A stretch of 64,000 nucleotides of DNA from Maniola hyperantus (GCF_902806685.2 NC_048552.1:11683662-11747661), one strand, 5' to 3'; counted from the first letter of the stretch, positions 22,541-34,196 are shown. Program-made: numbers and translations. Notes: generated from the letters alone by a model not told the origin.

Positions 22541-23745
22541 GGGTCATTCATAATAATATCATCTCTTATATTATTTTTACCTATAAAATATAAAAATTAA
22601 TATTTATCTATCCGTCTGTTTTTCTGATCGCATGTACCGCGCGGGCTACGATCATCTTTTTCATTGCATACATCACACATAGACGTGGCGTGTTGGTGAG
22701 AGCTCGTGACTGAAACCTGACGATCACGGGTTCGAAGACTGGTGCGTCACTATATGTTTTGTTTTTTTGCCGTCCCTCGTAAAAATATAGTCATTCATAA
22801 TTTATCATTTCTAATATTATTTTTACTTATGAAATAGGTATACAAATTAATGTTTCTGTCTGTCTGATTTTCTGATCGCATGTAACGCGCGGGTTACGAT
22901 CATCTTTTTCATTGGCTACAGTACACATAGACGTGGCGTGTTGGTGAGAGCTCGTGACTGAAACCTGACGATCACGGGTTCGAAGACTAGTGCGTCACTA
23001 TATGTTTTGTTTTTTTTTGCCGTCCCTCGTAAAAATATAGTCATTCATAATTTATCATTTCTAATATTATTTTTACTTATGAAATAGGTATACAAATTAA
23101 TGTTTCTGTCTGTCTGATTTTCTGATCGCATGTAACGCGCGGGTTACGATCATCTTTTTCATTGGCTACATTACACATAGACGTGGCGTGTTGGTGAGAG
23201 CCCGTGACTGAAACCTGACGATAACGGGTTCGAAGACTGGTGCGTCACTATATGTTTTGTTTTTTTTTGCAGTCCCTCGCAAAAATATAGGGTCATACAT
23301 AATGTATCATCTATAATATAAAAAATGAATCACTACATGTGTTGCTCATCGCAAATGTCGAGAACAGCTGAACCCATTTCGCTAATTCTTTTTTATAATA
23401 TTCCTTGAAGTACGAGGATGGTTCTTACGGAGAGAAAAATTTACAAAATTTTCACTGACTGTTAGGCGGAACGAAGTTCGCCAGGGCAGCTAGTTTCTAA
23501 TTTTATCCTTAGTTATAAAATATACAAATTAATGTTTCTTTCTGTTTTCTGAGCGCATGTACCGCGCGGGCTACGATCATCTTTTTCATTAGCTACAGTA
23601 CACATAGACGTGGCGTGTTGGTGAGAGCTCGTGACTGAAACCTGACGATCACGGGTTCGAAGACTGGTGCGTCACTATATGTTTTGTTTTGTTTTTGTTT
23701 TTTTTTGCCGTCAGTCGCAATACTATAGGGTCATTCATGATTCAT
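22541..23745 (+). repeat. Tandem tRNA-like SINE units, four copies
   Basis: The marker CGCATGTA occurs at 22629, 22877, 23127 and 23554. Each unit of about 250 bp carries GACGTGGCGTGTTGGTGAGA (A-box-like), a 17-22-base loop region and GGGTTCGAAGACTGGTGCGT (B-box-like), then a T-rich linker and GTCATTCATAAT. The third and fourth units are separated by a Helitron-like insertion (about 23310-23503). The tRNA fold is worn, so they are repeats, not tRNA genes. Confidence 0.82.
23310..23503 (+). mobile_element. Helitron-like element, type D
   Basis: AATGAATCACTACATGTGTT through CTTGAAGTACGAGGATGGTT to GCGGAACGAAGTTCGCCAGG GCAGCTAGTT. The inverse copy is at 58305-58490. Ends in the CTAG-type terminus. 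Confidence 0.65.
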
Positions 23746-23978
23746 CTCTTTACTTCTTCTTACTTATCTATATGCGATTTTTTACTTTAAAATACTTCTA
23801 TACGCACGTGTCGCGTACTATACTTAGGTACTATACTATACTAGAAATTAGTGGTGGGTATAGTACGCGAGGCCCATAGTTAGCGACCATGTCTCGGATC
23901 TATATGTCATCACTGGCAACACGCACTGTTCGAAGACTTTGGTCTTCAAGCACTGAAGAATTTTGGGCAAAAAGACAT

Positions 23979-24290
23979 CTCGAAGCGCGGACGGACGACA
24001 TCAGACGAGTCGCAGGAAGCCGCTGGATACAGGCGGCTCGGAGCATGAGGCGGGGGGAACGTCCCGTACACCCGCACGTTACCCACGCTATCCCGCATCG
24101 AGCCAGCGCCGCCGCCGGTGCTGTGTGGGTGTGCTGGGCGTCCCCACCCCACCTTAGGCAAACGCGTCCCATCTTAGTCCCACATCATCACTTCCCATCA
24201 GGAGTGATCGTAGTCAAGCGTGCGCTATTAATTAATAAAATAAAAAAACTCCGCTTGCCCTCTTGACCTGTCGCGTACTTATAGGTATAT
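23979..24290 (+). mobile_element. Composite of LINE, GC-rich TIR element and LINE tail fragments
   Basis: 23979-24045 matches the RTE-like ORF (GGACGACATCAGACGAGTCG). 24050-24160 matches the interior of the AGTACGCGACAGGT family. 24165-24240 carries CAAACGCGTCCCATCTTAG and CACTTCCCATCAGGAGTGAT, matching in inverse the 48300-48375 LINE tail. 24262-24280 is the right TIR (GACCTGTCGCGTACT). The 125-codon plus-strand frame across it is therefore chimaeric repeat sequence. Confidence 0.65.
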
Positions 24291-24301
24291 AACTAAATGA
24301 T

Positions 24302-24502
24302 GACCTCGACTTTGTCCACGTGGATTTAGGTTTTTTTAAATCCCGTTTGAAATCTTTAATTTTCCGGGATGAAAAGTAGCCTATGTCCTTCCCCGGGATA
24401 ATATAAGCTAACTGTACCAAATTTCATCAAAATCTGTTGCACTGTTGGGCCGTGAAAAGCTAACAGACAGACAGACACACTTTCGCATTATTAATATTAT
24501 AT
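24302..24502 (-). mobile_element. Helitron-like element, type B
   Basis: CCACGTGGATTTAGGTTTTT, CCCCGGGATAATATAAGCTA and CACACTTTCGCATTATTAAT in inverse type B order. Confidence 0.7.
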
Positions 24503-24556
24503 GGATATGGATAGTGGTAGTGATATTAGTATGGATATGGATTGTATACTATAGAT

Positions 24557-24665
24557 ATACCTGGGCGCGTTTGGAACCCACGTAGCTTTAGTTTTAAGTT
24601 TGCGTTATAATTATCACCACTATATCTTACAAATCTAACACTATACCAGACAATCAATAAGAGTA
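24557..24665 (+). repeat. Dispersed repeat, copy 1 of 2
   Basis: ACCTGGGCGCGTTTGGAACC to about AATAAGAG, matching 54564-54670 with small gaps. Confidence 0.65.
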
Positions 24666-24677
24666 ATTTATTACCTA

Positions 24678-24930
24678 CTAGCTTATGCTCGCGACTTCGT
24701 ACGCGTGGACTACACAAATTTCAAACCCCTATTTCACACCCTTACGAGTTGAATTTTCAAAAATCCTTTCTTAGCGGATGCCTACGTCATAATAGCTATC
24801 TGCATGCCGAATTTCAGCCCGATCCGTCCAGTAGTTTGGGCTGTGCGTTGATAGATCAGTCAGTCAGTCAGTCAGTCAGTCAGTCAGTCAGTCAGTCAGT
24901 CAGTCGCCTTTTCCTTTTATATATATAGAT
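24678..24930 (+). mobile_element. Helitron-like element, type A
   Basis: CTAGCTTATGCTCGCGACTT start, CTGTGCGTTGATAGATCAGT, then an extended CAGT microsatellite (24857-24904) and CCTTTTATATATATAGAT. Confidence 0.8.
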
Positions 24931-25245
24931 TTTGAATAAATCATTTGACTTGACTTGACTTGATAGATGGATTAGTTAAAAGGGTAAAATTCGCTTATGT
25001 TTCTGAATTAAAGCAGATCACTTGAGCACAAACGGATTGCTTCCCCGCTCCGCTCATTGTTTGCGTGGTTCCTACTTCCGGGGAGTTATATTATATAATT
25101 TCCACAAGTAGGTACGAAATGACGACTCTGAATAAAACTTTCCTGAACGGAACCTGCAAATGCTGCTTTATTGTTTTAAAACGATATTTCTTGTGACTTT
25201 TTGTGCAGACAAAAACATATTTCAACCCGTATTTAATTAATTTAA

Positions 25246-25425
25246 GAGCCTCAATAGCTCAGCGGGTAAAGGAGTGAACTGAAACCCCCGAAAGGCCGAG
25301 CGACGGTTCAAACTAAGCCAGCGTGGCGGACTGTGGCCAAAACTCTTCTCATTCTGAGAGGAGACCCGTGCTCTGTAGTGAGCCAAAGATGGGTTGATCA
25401 TGATGATAATGTTGATGAATATTAT
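25246..25425 (+). mobile_element. Chimaeric SINE: SINE-A head joined to SINE-C tail
   Basis: 25246-25312 is the SINE-A head (GAGCCTCAATAGCTCAGCGG to CGACGGTTCAAAC). At 25313 it switches to the SINE-C tail (TAAGCCAGCGTGGCGGACTG, GAGAGGAGACCCGTGCTCTG, GGGTTGATCATGATGATAA). Confidence 0.7.
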
Positions 25426-25495
25426 CGCAGTGAAAGCCTAACTTATCGTCAAATAAAAATATTAAATTTTTTTTTCAGTTAAGTTAATAAATCAG

Positions 25496-25728
25496 TACCC
25501 TTATTATAAATGCGAAAGTCTGTTTGTTTGTTGGTTTGTTGGTTTGTCAGTTTGTTGTCCTTCAATCACGTCGCAATGGTGCAACGGATTGATGTGAGTT
25601 TTTGCGTGGGTATAGATAAAGACCTGGAGAGTGACATAGGCTACTTTTTATCCTGGAAAATCAATGAGTTCCCACGGGATTTTTAAAAACCAAATTCCAC
25701 GCGGACGAAGTCGTGGGCATCAGCTAGT
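25496..25728 (+). mobile_element. Helitron-like element, type B
   Basis: CCCTTATTATAAATGCGAAAG start, CGTCGCAATGGTGCAACGGA, and CACGCGGACGAAGTCGTGGG then CATCAGCTAGTA at the end. Confidence 0.82.
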
Positions 25729-25832
25729 AATTAATAAGGTAGCTTAGTAATAGGGTCTCGTTGGCACCCTTATAGTACAGAACCCTATAAACGTGTTAAA
25801 AAGGCTGATTACAAGTTCCAAATGCAGTTGCA

Positions 25833-27225
25833 GAGTTCCCCATAATATTCTCAAAGGTGTGTGAAGTCTGACAATTCGCACTAAGCCAGCGTGGCGGACT
25901 GTGGTCAAAACTCTTCTTATTCTGAGAGAAGAATTCCGTGCTCTGTAGTGAGCCTGCGAGGGGTTGATCATGATGATGATGTTGATGAATATCGCAGCGA
26001 AGAGTTTTTTATTTGATGACAAAATCATCAAAAAAATAGTAAAAAAGCTTTCGTGTAAAAGTTAATCATAATTAGGGAGCTAAGTACCTAATAAGGTCCC
26101 GCCGGCACACTTATGGTACTGAACCCTGTTTATGGGGTTCTGTACCGTGTTAGAAAGGCTGATTACAAGTTCCAAATGCAGTTACAAAGCTCAAAAACAA
26201 CGCCAGTCAAAGCTTTGAAAGCCATGAATGTATTCAGCTATTAATGATTAGGGAGCTAAGTACCTAATAAGGTCCCGCCGGCACACTTATGGTACGGAAC
26301 CCTGTTTATAGGGTTCTGTACCGTGTTAGAAAGGCTGATTACAAGTTCCAAATGCAGTTACAAAGCTCAAAAAACAACGCCAGTCAAAGCTTTGAAAGCC
26401 ATGAATGTATTCAGCTATACAGCCGTTACGACGTCATCGACGCCGGTTAAACTGCACAAAAACTCGGCCAGGGCTAATGCCATTCGCTTGAATTGCTCCC
26501 AAATCGCTTTATATGAAGAAAAAAACATCGTGAGAAATTTGCATGCCTGGGAGTTCCCCATAATATTCTCAAAGGTGTGTGAAGTCTGACAATCCGCACT
26601 AAGCCAGCGTGGCGGACTGTGGTCAAAACTCTTCTTATTCTGAGAGAAGAATTCCGTGCTCTGTAGTGAGCCTGCGAGGGGTTGATCATGATGATGATGT
26701 TGATGAATATCGCAGCGAAGAGTTTTTTATTTGATGACAAAATCATCAAAAAAATAGTAAAAAAGCTTTCGTGTAAAAGTTAATCATAATTAGGGAGCTA
26801 AGTACCTAATAAGGTCCCGCCGGCACACTTATGGTACTGAACCCTGTTTATGGGGTTCTGTACCGTGTTAGAAAGGCTGATTACAAGTTCCAAATGCAGT
26901 TACAAAGCTCAAAAACAACGCCAGTCAAAGCTTTGAAAGCCATGAATGTATTCAGCTTTTAATGATTAGGGAGCTAAGTACCTAATAAGGTCCCGCCGGC
27001 ACACTTATGGTACGGAACCCTGTTTATAGGGTTCTGTACCGTGTTAGAAAGGCTGATTACAAGTTCCAAATGCAGTTACAAAGCTCAAAAAACAACGCCA
27101 GTCAAAGCTTTGAAAGCCATGAATGTATTCAGCTATACAGCCGTTACGACGTCATCGACGCCGGCTAAACTGCACAAAAACTCGGCCAGGGCTAATGCCA
27201 TTCGCTTGAATTGCTCCCAAATCGC
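25833..27225 (+). repeat. 675-bp unit duplicated in tandem (718-bp period)
   Basis: 25833-26507 and 26551-27225 are nearly identical, with a 43-bp spacer. Each holds a SINE-C tail and two 176-bp subunits (starting near 26071 and 26247, and 718 bp later) that begin TTAGGGAGCTAAGTACCTAA. Minus-strand 95- and 91-codon frames and plus-strand 88- and 67-codon frames occur in both units as by-products; the plus-strand frame ends differ between units. Confidence 0.92.
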
Positions 27226-27325
27226 GAATTGTACCGTGCAGTAGGACTTGTAGAATGTAGCTACAAAATAAACTTTTATGTAACGCCTCTCGTGGTATGG
27301 GTTGAATGTCAAATGTTATTTTTTA

Positions 27326-27727
27326 GGGTTCCGTACCTCAAAAGGAAAAACGGAACCCTTATGGGATCACTTTGTTGTCTGTCTGTCGGTCTGTCAAGAA
27401 ACCTATAGGGTACTTCCCGTTAACCTAAAATCATGAAATTTGGCAGGTAGTTAGGTCTTACAGCTGACATTCGGGGAAAAATCTGAAAACCGTGAATTTG
27501 TGGTTACATCTTTTACAACTATTAATTAGTATTTTCAGTTTTCGAAGTAAGATAACTATATCAAGTGGGGTATCATATGAAAGGTCTTCACCTGTACATT
27601 CTAAAACAGATTTTTATTTATTTTATGCATCATAGTTTTTGAATTATCGAGCAAAATGTCGAAAAAATACGATTGTATTACGGAACCCACGTTGCGCGAG
27701 TCTGACTCGCACTTGGCGGGTTTTTTG
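27326..27727 (-). mobile_element. CGGCCAAGTGCGAGT-family element, full copy
   Basis: TTAGGGTTCCGTACCTCAAA at the left to CGCACTTGGCGGGTTTTTT at the right, all internal blocks present in inverse order. Confidence 0.82.
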
Positions 27728-27924
27728 TATATTATAATATACCTACATGTTATCTAAGGATTATTGTTTTCATTTAATACTATAGTACCATAAGACATAA
27801 TTATTACACTTATTAATTTGCCTTATTTACGATCTTGAATGGGAAGCTGGAAGACATCTCTTGTTAGAGATAAGAATTTCCAATGTAACTAGATTTATTA
27901 TTACTCTGTAACTACAATTTGCCG

Positions 27925-28242
27925 TGAATCTATGGTAGCCTAGTGGTCAGGGCGTCCGCCTTCTAATCGGAGGTCGGGGGTTCGATTCCGGGCACGCACC
28001 TCTAACTTTTCGGAGTTTGCGTTGCAATTAATTAAATATCACTTGCTTTAACGGCGAACGAAAACATCGTGAGGAAACCAGCACGACAGAGAGTTGTACT
28101 TCGTAATGTTTTAAAAAGTGTAAATTCTACCAATCCGCACATGGCCAGCGTGGTAGACTATGCCCAAAACCCTTCTCACTCTGATAGGAGATCCGTGCTC
28201 TGTAGTGAGCCGGCGTTGGGTTGATCATGATGTTGACGATGA
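27925..28242 (+). mobile_element. SINE-C, full copy
   Basis: TGGTAGCCTAGTGGTCAGGG head, B box GGGTTCGATTCC, CTTTTCGGAGTTTGC, AACATCGTGAGGAAACCAGC, GGTTGATCATGATGTTGA tail. Confidence 0.85.
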
Positions 28243-28448
28243 ACTACAATTTTCTTACATGAAAAATAAAAATAAATAAACTGCCTATCTCTCTCCCTAT
28301 TCCTGCCTATTCTGCTCTATCAGAAGTGACCGACAGCTCAAAGGATTACCGTGATAAATTGTGAAAAATAATTCCGGTCAAAAAAGTGTTAAGGTACTGC
28401 ACCTAATAGCAAGCGGTCGCGGTGAGTGAATAAGATGGTAACGATTGC

Positions 28449-29413
28449 AAGGGTTAACCGATTTTGATTAAATTTGGTACTGAAATAGATTGCAATATAA
28501 ATGTCCCGGAACATGGAAGAGTTTTCAGATCAAAGTAATCATGGGCCATCAGGTAATTATTATTTTTATCTGATTGCTAAATTACCAACCAATTTTAATT
28601 GTTGGATTCATTAGGTAGCTCTGTAGATTTACTATAAGTATTCTGTAGAGGTTCGATAAGAAAAATAAGCTACGGAATTTAGATTTTTTTTTAAATTAAA
28701 CAACACTAGTATTATAATGAAATTTTATTTCCAAGTAACTATAATATTATTATAATAATACGATAATATTTAAAAATATCTCTTTAAAATATTTAAACGA
28801 TAATATCGTTGATAATATCGGTTGTGAAAATAACGTTTTAATAAATAACGTTACGATCGTCCTTAACGATGAGTGAACTGGTTTCGCCCTGACGTGATAG
28901 CTTGCATCCCGAACATACCGGAACAATGCAGAATTCCCAGATCAGAGAAATCACGGACATTATCTAGTTATTTATTTTATGGTTGCTAAATTACCAACCT
29001 ACTCACAAAGTTGGGTTAGTTAGGAAGTAATGTAAACTTACTAAAATTACCCATTCTGTAAAGGTTCGAACTGTCAGAGCAATAAGCTACGAAATTAAGA
29101 TTTCTTTAAAATAAAACAACACTCGGTATTATATAATGAAATTTTATTTCCAAGTAACTATAATATTATTATAATAATAATATGATAATATTTAATAATA
29201 TCTCTTTAAAATATTTACACGTTATCACGTCGGTAACAACATAACGTTACAATTATAATTACAATGTTCTTTCGTTTGACCTTGGGCCCTAGTGCTACGT
29301 GCTAGACGCGCGAACGTAATCGCGGTTGATAATATCGGTTGTGAAAATAACGTTATAACAAATAACGTTACGATCGTCCTTAACGATGGGTGAACAGATT
29401 TCGCCCCGGCGTG
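28449..29413 (+). repeat. Diverged tandem duplication, about 417-bp period
   Basis: 28484-28880 and 28901-29413 share, in order, CCGGAACA, TTGCTAAATTACCAACC, AATAAGCTACG(G)AAATT, GAAATTTTATTTCCAAGTAA, TATCTCTTTAAAATATTTA and GATAATATCGGTTGTGAAAA, with insertions in the second copy (for example 29228-29325). Non-coding. Confidence 0.78.
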
Positions 29414-29800
29414 CAGCTCGGCGAGGCTTTCTGCTGTAACAAATGGAAGGCATTAGTAGGTTAAATTATGACTGTACAGTAGTGGTTCTTTATCCTAGAG
29501 TGGAACACTGCAGTTACGATGTCGCACAGGTTATTAGGGGCATTTTGTTGTAGCCTAGTTGCAATGATGAGCTAGACCACACTATTAGAACTTAAGAAAT
29601 ATTTCATTTTATTTATTTGTTTTAGTAACGTGAAATCCTGGTTGAAATTAAATTATTTAAAATCTTTGTTTTTTTATTAAAATTCATTCTGCTAAACACT
29701 GTTTATTTTGTACCAAACTACATCTTTCAGGTGAAGTTGCAGTATCTGTATTTAAAAAATCCGATGAAAAAGAAAAAAAAATTGTTTTTAGATTCTGTTA

Positions 29801-29851
29801 CAATGTTTAAACGAACCAGTGCTACCACTGAACTGGTTCGTTTAAACATTG
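29801..29851. repeat. Perfect 20-bp hairpin
   Basis: CAATGTTTAAACGAACCAGT at 29801-29820, ten-base loop GCTACCACTG, and the exact inverse through 29851. Confidence 0.92.
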
Positions 29852-29965
29852 CTGTTTAGTTTTGTTTATTTTTAGTCCGGTGTCGGGGCGAAACGTCCGT
29901 CGAGTGTGTTTTGGGATTTCTGTGGTGCTGCGTGGTGGTCGTGCATATTGCCTGCTTGGTGGCTG

Positions 29966-30049
29966 CGGCAGCGACCGTGGCGTGTGGAAGTGCCTACAAG
30001 AGACTTATGGCCCAGCAGTGGACGTCTATCGGTTGATGATGATGATGAT
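29966..30049 (+). pseudogene. RTE-like LINE terminal fragment
   Basis: GACCGTGGCGTGTGGAAGTG to CAGCAGTGGACGTCTATCGG and a GATGATGATG tail. Only the last 25 or so codons. Confidence 0.72.
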
Positions 30050-30394
30050 TATGATTTCAAAATCTAGTGCAAGGTAGAAAGGTCCATGCTAATTTCCAAT
30101 ACTGTTATTAGTCGATGGTAATAATTTAATAGGGCATTTTGAACGGAACAATATTCCGATATTTCCCGGATATTACGGAGGCTTTCCGTCATGAGTACGA
30201 GCGTTGTTATGAGCGCTCACAGCTGATGACGTCATAACCTCTAATGCAGCTGTAGCTTACGATACTTGGCTTGGTGAAAATGTTGCCATAACTTGCTATG
30301 TAATTTCAAGTTGATTTTTTTAGTAGGTATCTAAGCGTATATAGGGACATTTTTGCAAATTGAACGAACAAGCTTATAACCATGAGTGGCAACA

Positions 30395-30668
30395 AAAAAA
30401 ACCTGACAAGCACGAGTCGGACTTGCACACGAAGGGTTCCGTACCATCGTAGAAGATATACATAACACTTTTATGTAAGTATAACACCGCAAGTTAATGA
30501 CGGACAGATCAATACTATGTGAATTTTAATAAATAAATTTTTTCGTGATCACATTTTTAAGGCATCCGCTAAGAAAGGGTTTTTCAAAATTCTACCCCTA
30601 AGATGCTGAAATAGTGGTTTGAAATTTGTGTAGTCCACGCGGACGAAGTTGCTAGCATAAGCTTGTAA
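30395..30668 (+). mobile_element. Fragments of a CGGCCAAGTGCGAGT element and a type A Helitron-like element
   Basis: 30395-30450 has the former's left end (GCACGAGTCGGACTTGCACA, AAGGGTTCCGTACCATCGTA). 30546-30668 is an inverse type A end (GCATCCGCTAAGAAAGG, GTAGTCCACGCGGACGAAGT). Confidence 0.6.
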
Positions 30669-31099
30669 TTTTAATAAACCATAATAATATGATGCTTTAG
30701 GTAAGTAAGTTATGTTTTAACAAGAAAAAAAACTTAAATAAAGGAAAAGGCATCATACATGTTTCTCTGTAGTTTCGCTGCATTCACAAATCAAAAGTAT
30801 TTCATACATTTGTACCTGTCAATTCAGAAATTTCATTTTGAAAGCTCTTCGCAAAATAGATTTGAAAGCCAGTTGAAAAATGGATACACAACTTCATATC
30901 GTTTGTAAAGAGCATACGTGACTTTCGAATGTTGAAGCGGATTCCAAGTTGAAATCCGAAATAAAATTCTCATTTTTCGCAAATTTGCGGTTACATGTAT
31001 TTGACGGCTAGAGGCGCTACGTCATCTGCATATTCTACATGAACTCGGCTGGGAAAGGGTGACATCATAAAGTTATTAAAATAATCCTTTTTATTTATT

Positions 31100-31485
31100 A
31101 CTAGCTTATGCTCGCGACTTTGTCCGCGTGGACTACATAAATTTTAAACCCCTATTTCACCTCCTTAGGGGTTACATTTTCAAAAATCCTTTTTTAGCGA
31201 ATGCCTATGTCATAAGCTAGTAGGAATATACACGGAATTTTGTTTTATTTTCTAATTATTTTGGATGTATTATACTAGACTACGGCGAAGCGAGAGAAAG
31301 GTAATCTATATCTATATTATCTAAATATATAAAAGGAAAAGGTGACTGACTGAATGACTGACTGACTGATCTATCAACGCACAGCTCGAACTACTGGACG
31401 GATCGGGCTGAAATTTGGCATGCAGATAGCTATTATGACGTAGGCATCCGCTAAGAAAGGATTTTTGAAAATTCTAAGTAAAGCT
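31100..31485. mobile_element. Two facing partial Helitron-like type A elements
   Basis: 31100-31225 reads in plus order (CTAGCTTATGCTCGCGACTT..GCGAATGCCTATGTCATAA). 31317-31485 reads in inverse order (CTAAATATATAAAAGGAAAA, GACTGACTGATCTATCAACG). Together they make an interrupted inverted pair. Confidence 0.7.
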
Positions 31486-32192
31486 AGTATTATATAAAAT
31501 TCAAAGTCCTGACTCATTGACTGACATATATATCAACGCACAGCCTAAACCGCTGGTCCTAAAGACATATAATTTGGAGGGTCTATTCTTTGTAAAGAGT
31601 AAGTATCCACTAAGAAAGGATTTTTCGAAATTCCACCCCTAAGTGGGTTAAATGGGGGATGGAAGTTTGTATGAAAGTCCGTCATTTTTCAAGTTATTTG
31701 CATGAAAATTGGTATTTGGGTTCTCGGTTAGAAATTAAGAAATACGTGTTTCAGGATTTTTTGAAAATTCGCCCATAAGGGTGGTAAAATAGGGGATGAA
31801 AGTTTGTATGGGAGAGTTTTAATTATTGATATTATTAACTTGAAATTTGGAAAGTAGGTTTTTTCTTGAGGCTAGGTGTCAGCTAAGAAAATACCCCCCT
31901 AAAGGAATGAAATGGGGGTTGGAAGGTTACATTATCGATCCTGTCCTAATTTAAATAGTTATAGATTTTTTGCTAACAATTAGGTTTAAGTTTCGTGTAA
32001 TTACTAACACCAATATGATCCTTGTTGGTCGAAATAAAAATATTTTATTTTTATTTTTATTTTTATTTATTTATTATGTGTTATTAAGTGCTGTTCAGGG
32101 TGCGCGTCCTGATGTTATAATGTTTGTTTCTGAAAAAAAATGCCATTTGTTTCCTGTAGGCCACGCGGGCGAAGCCGCGAACAGAAGCTAGT
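31486..32192 (-). mobile_element. Helitron-like element, type C
   Basis: Starts CTAGTATTATATAAAATTCA, shares CCACCCCTAAG, TTGAAATTTGGAAAGTAGG and TCAGCTAAGAAA blocks with 2690-3300 and ends CACGCGGGCGAAGCCGCGAA then CAGAAGCTAGTG. Confidence 0.7.
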
Positions 32193-32567
32193 GTACTTAT
32201 GTAATTTATACCGCCTAAAGTCCAAAAATATTGTAACCAAGTCCAAAGCCTATCATAAGTTCTAAAGCCAATTTTTTACTTTAACTTTGACAACTTTTTA
32301 CTTTAGGTTGAACCTGTACCATATTATTCTGTGCTTGTACCCACAAAACAAAATGAAGCAAATATACAAAGAAACCCGGTTAGTTTCAGGAACACGAGTT
32401 GTTGACACAATTCCGAGGCTACTCTTTCTTTAGTTTCTTTACTTATTTCTTTTTGTACAGTACAGTAGGCTTATTCTACAACTCTTTGCTCCCCTCTAAG
32501 CTTTTATTAGCCGTGGTACTTTTGAAATCATTTTTACTTAGGTTTTTTTAATATTATAGACCAGCGC

Positions 32568-32765
32568 TTGGCAATCAGACCCGTGGCCCTACCGCGGTTG
32601 TTTGACAGCTACAATGTCACGATCGCAATCATCTGTGATTGGTTAATGCTCGCTCACTATTGGCCACAATGCATTGTTGCAACAAGAATCGCACAAATTC
32701 AGCCAATCAGAACAATTGAGATTGTAATAATGATTGATGCAGGTTTTAGACAATCCCCCTACTGG
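32568..32765 (+). mobile_element. Single copy of the MITE-like element forming the 42.4-kb palindrome
   Basis: Same order of blocks as the right arm at 42532-42720 with few differences: CCCTACCGCGGTTGTTTGAC at the left, AATGATTGATGCAGGTTTTA at the right. No coding capacity. Confidence 0.75.
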
Positions 32766-32821
32766 TGGCAAGTGATGATGCAGCGCGCTTGCCTAGAAGA
32801 TGCTTATTCACTCTTGACTTG

Positions 32822-33000
32822 AAGGTACCCATATTATAATTGGAGGAGAAAACTGATGCTGGAAGGGGAAGGGCCAAATCTTAGCGGTTCGAATTAGAAA
32901 TGAGGAGGCAAATCGCTTCGTATGTATCCGTGGAATTTTGACTACATACGGGTGCAGACGTTGGCGAAGCCTTGCGGTACATAAAAAGCGTGTTACTGGC
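32822..33000 (-). pseudogene. LINE reverse-transcriptase C-terminus
   Basis: Minus frame includes RLRQRLHPYVVKIPRIHTKR and FASSFLIRTAKIWPF, then FSPPIIIWVPSSQE, the end of a LINE ORF2. A closer-to-intact relative is at 48361-48650. Frame loss after the PF block. Confidence 0.75.
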
Positions 33001-33002
33001 CC

Positions 33003-33621
33003 AAAAAAGATGCGTGAGTCATTTGTAGGTTGTCCCAGCGAGATAGCTGCGTACCTTACTTCCAAAAACTTCGTTTATTAACAGTACCTTCATTATATAT
33101 CTATGAAACCATTTTGTTTGTTGCTAATAATAAAAATATGTTTACAGAACTTAACAAAAGACAAAAACATAAATTAAAATTCCCATCACATAAAACCGCT
33201 CTCATCAATAATAGTTTTAACGTTATGGCAGTAAAAATTGTTAACGTTTACCTTTGGAAATAAGAGAACTTGTAAATATAAATAAAATAGAAAGCCTTAA
33301 AAAGAAGTTATTCGAATATTTAATTAAAAGCATTTTTTATAGTGTTGACGAATATCTAAGATGACATTTTTTCCTTTAGTGTGTATTTGGTTACCTTTTG
33401 ACATATTTTGTATTAAGTACTATCTTGTTTTTTTATTCTTTTGTGACTAAGTATTAAATTTGGCAAATTTTATCAAAACTATGTACACGTTTGTTAGGAA
33501 TATCATATTGCATGCTAATAGGCAGAATTTGGCTGTACCTTTTTGTTTTGTAACATCTCCACTGTTTACCCAGATTCGCAATAAAGAAATTTGTATTTGT
33601 ATTTGTATTTGTATTTGTACG
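33003..33621 (+). pseudogene. Jockey-like LINE 3' end: ORF2 C-terminus, 3' UTR and repeat tail
   Basis: Reads VPARDSCVPYFQKLRLLTVP and SLYIYETILFVANNK, then FPSHKTALINNSFNVMAVKI, with a frameshift near 33260 into IRELVNI-N-K-IE-LKKKLFEYLI, the usual end of Jockey-clade reverse transcriptase ORFs. About 230 bp of 3' UTR follows, ending in ATTTGT repeats at 33592-33619. 5' truncated, as is typical for LINE copies. Confidence 0.78.
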
Positions 33622-34196
33622 ATAGTAGAGAGGTATGGTGGGTGGTTTTTTCTTGCGAGCACCAATTTTAGCTTTTTGGTAAACGAAGCTCTTCACCAAG
33701 GTTGGCGTAGGTCAGTCAGTTAAAAAAGTTAACTAGCGCTTCAAATAGTCTGGACAGAGGCATTGGCGCTTTTCTATACAATTAAGTAACGCACTGGCCC
33801 CACGTGCTCTCCGGAGCACGTAGCCTACACCGGTATTTATAAAATGTCCAATTATTATTAATAGTAGGTAAACTATTGTATCAGTAGCACTCGCTTTTTT
33901 ACTTTACAAATTTAGTAGTAAATTGTTTTGATCGTGTATTAAAGTTAACGTCAATGCCCAACAACGCCTTAATCAACGCGATAATTCCACCGATAGTCAA
34001 CGCGTTAAACCGAGTGGCCACACTTGAGCGGTTAACGTCTAATGCCAATTGAATTGGGGTTAAAATCGTTTAACTCCAAATGTCGTTGTTCAAATTATCG
34101 CGTTAACCGTGGCTACACCTACGGTTAACGGCCATTAACGAGTTTTTCTACGGCGTTTCCCGTTAATGTACACCTTCCACCTTCTTTGTAATGTTT
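33622..34196. other. No gene recognised
   Basis: 33800-33819 holds a short palindrome (ACGTGCTCTCCGGAGCACGT). 33950-34150 has GTTAACG-rich partial inverted repeats (AACGCGATAATT against AATTATCGCGTT), perhaps a worn TIR element. Confidence 0.45.

Noticed and set aside
26323..26589. 88-codon frame repeated at 27041 as a duplicated gene
   Set aside because: It is carried by a non-coding tandem duplication, the end differs between units, and no domain is recognised.
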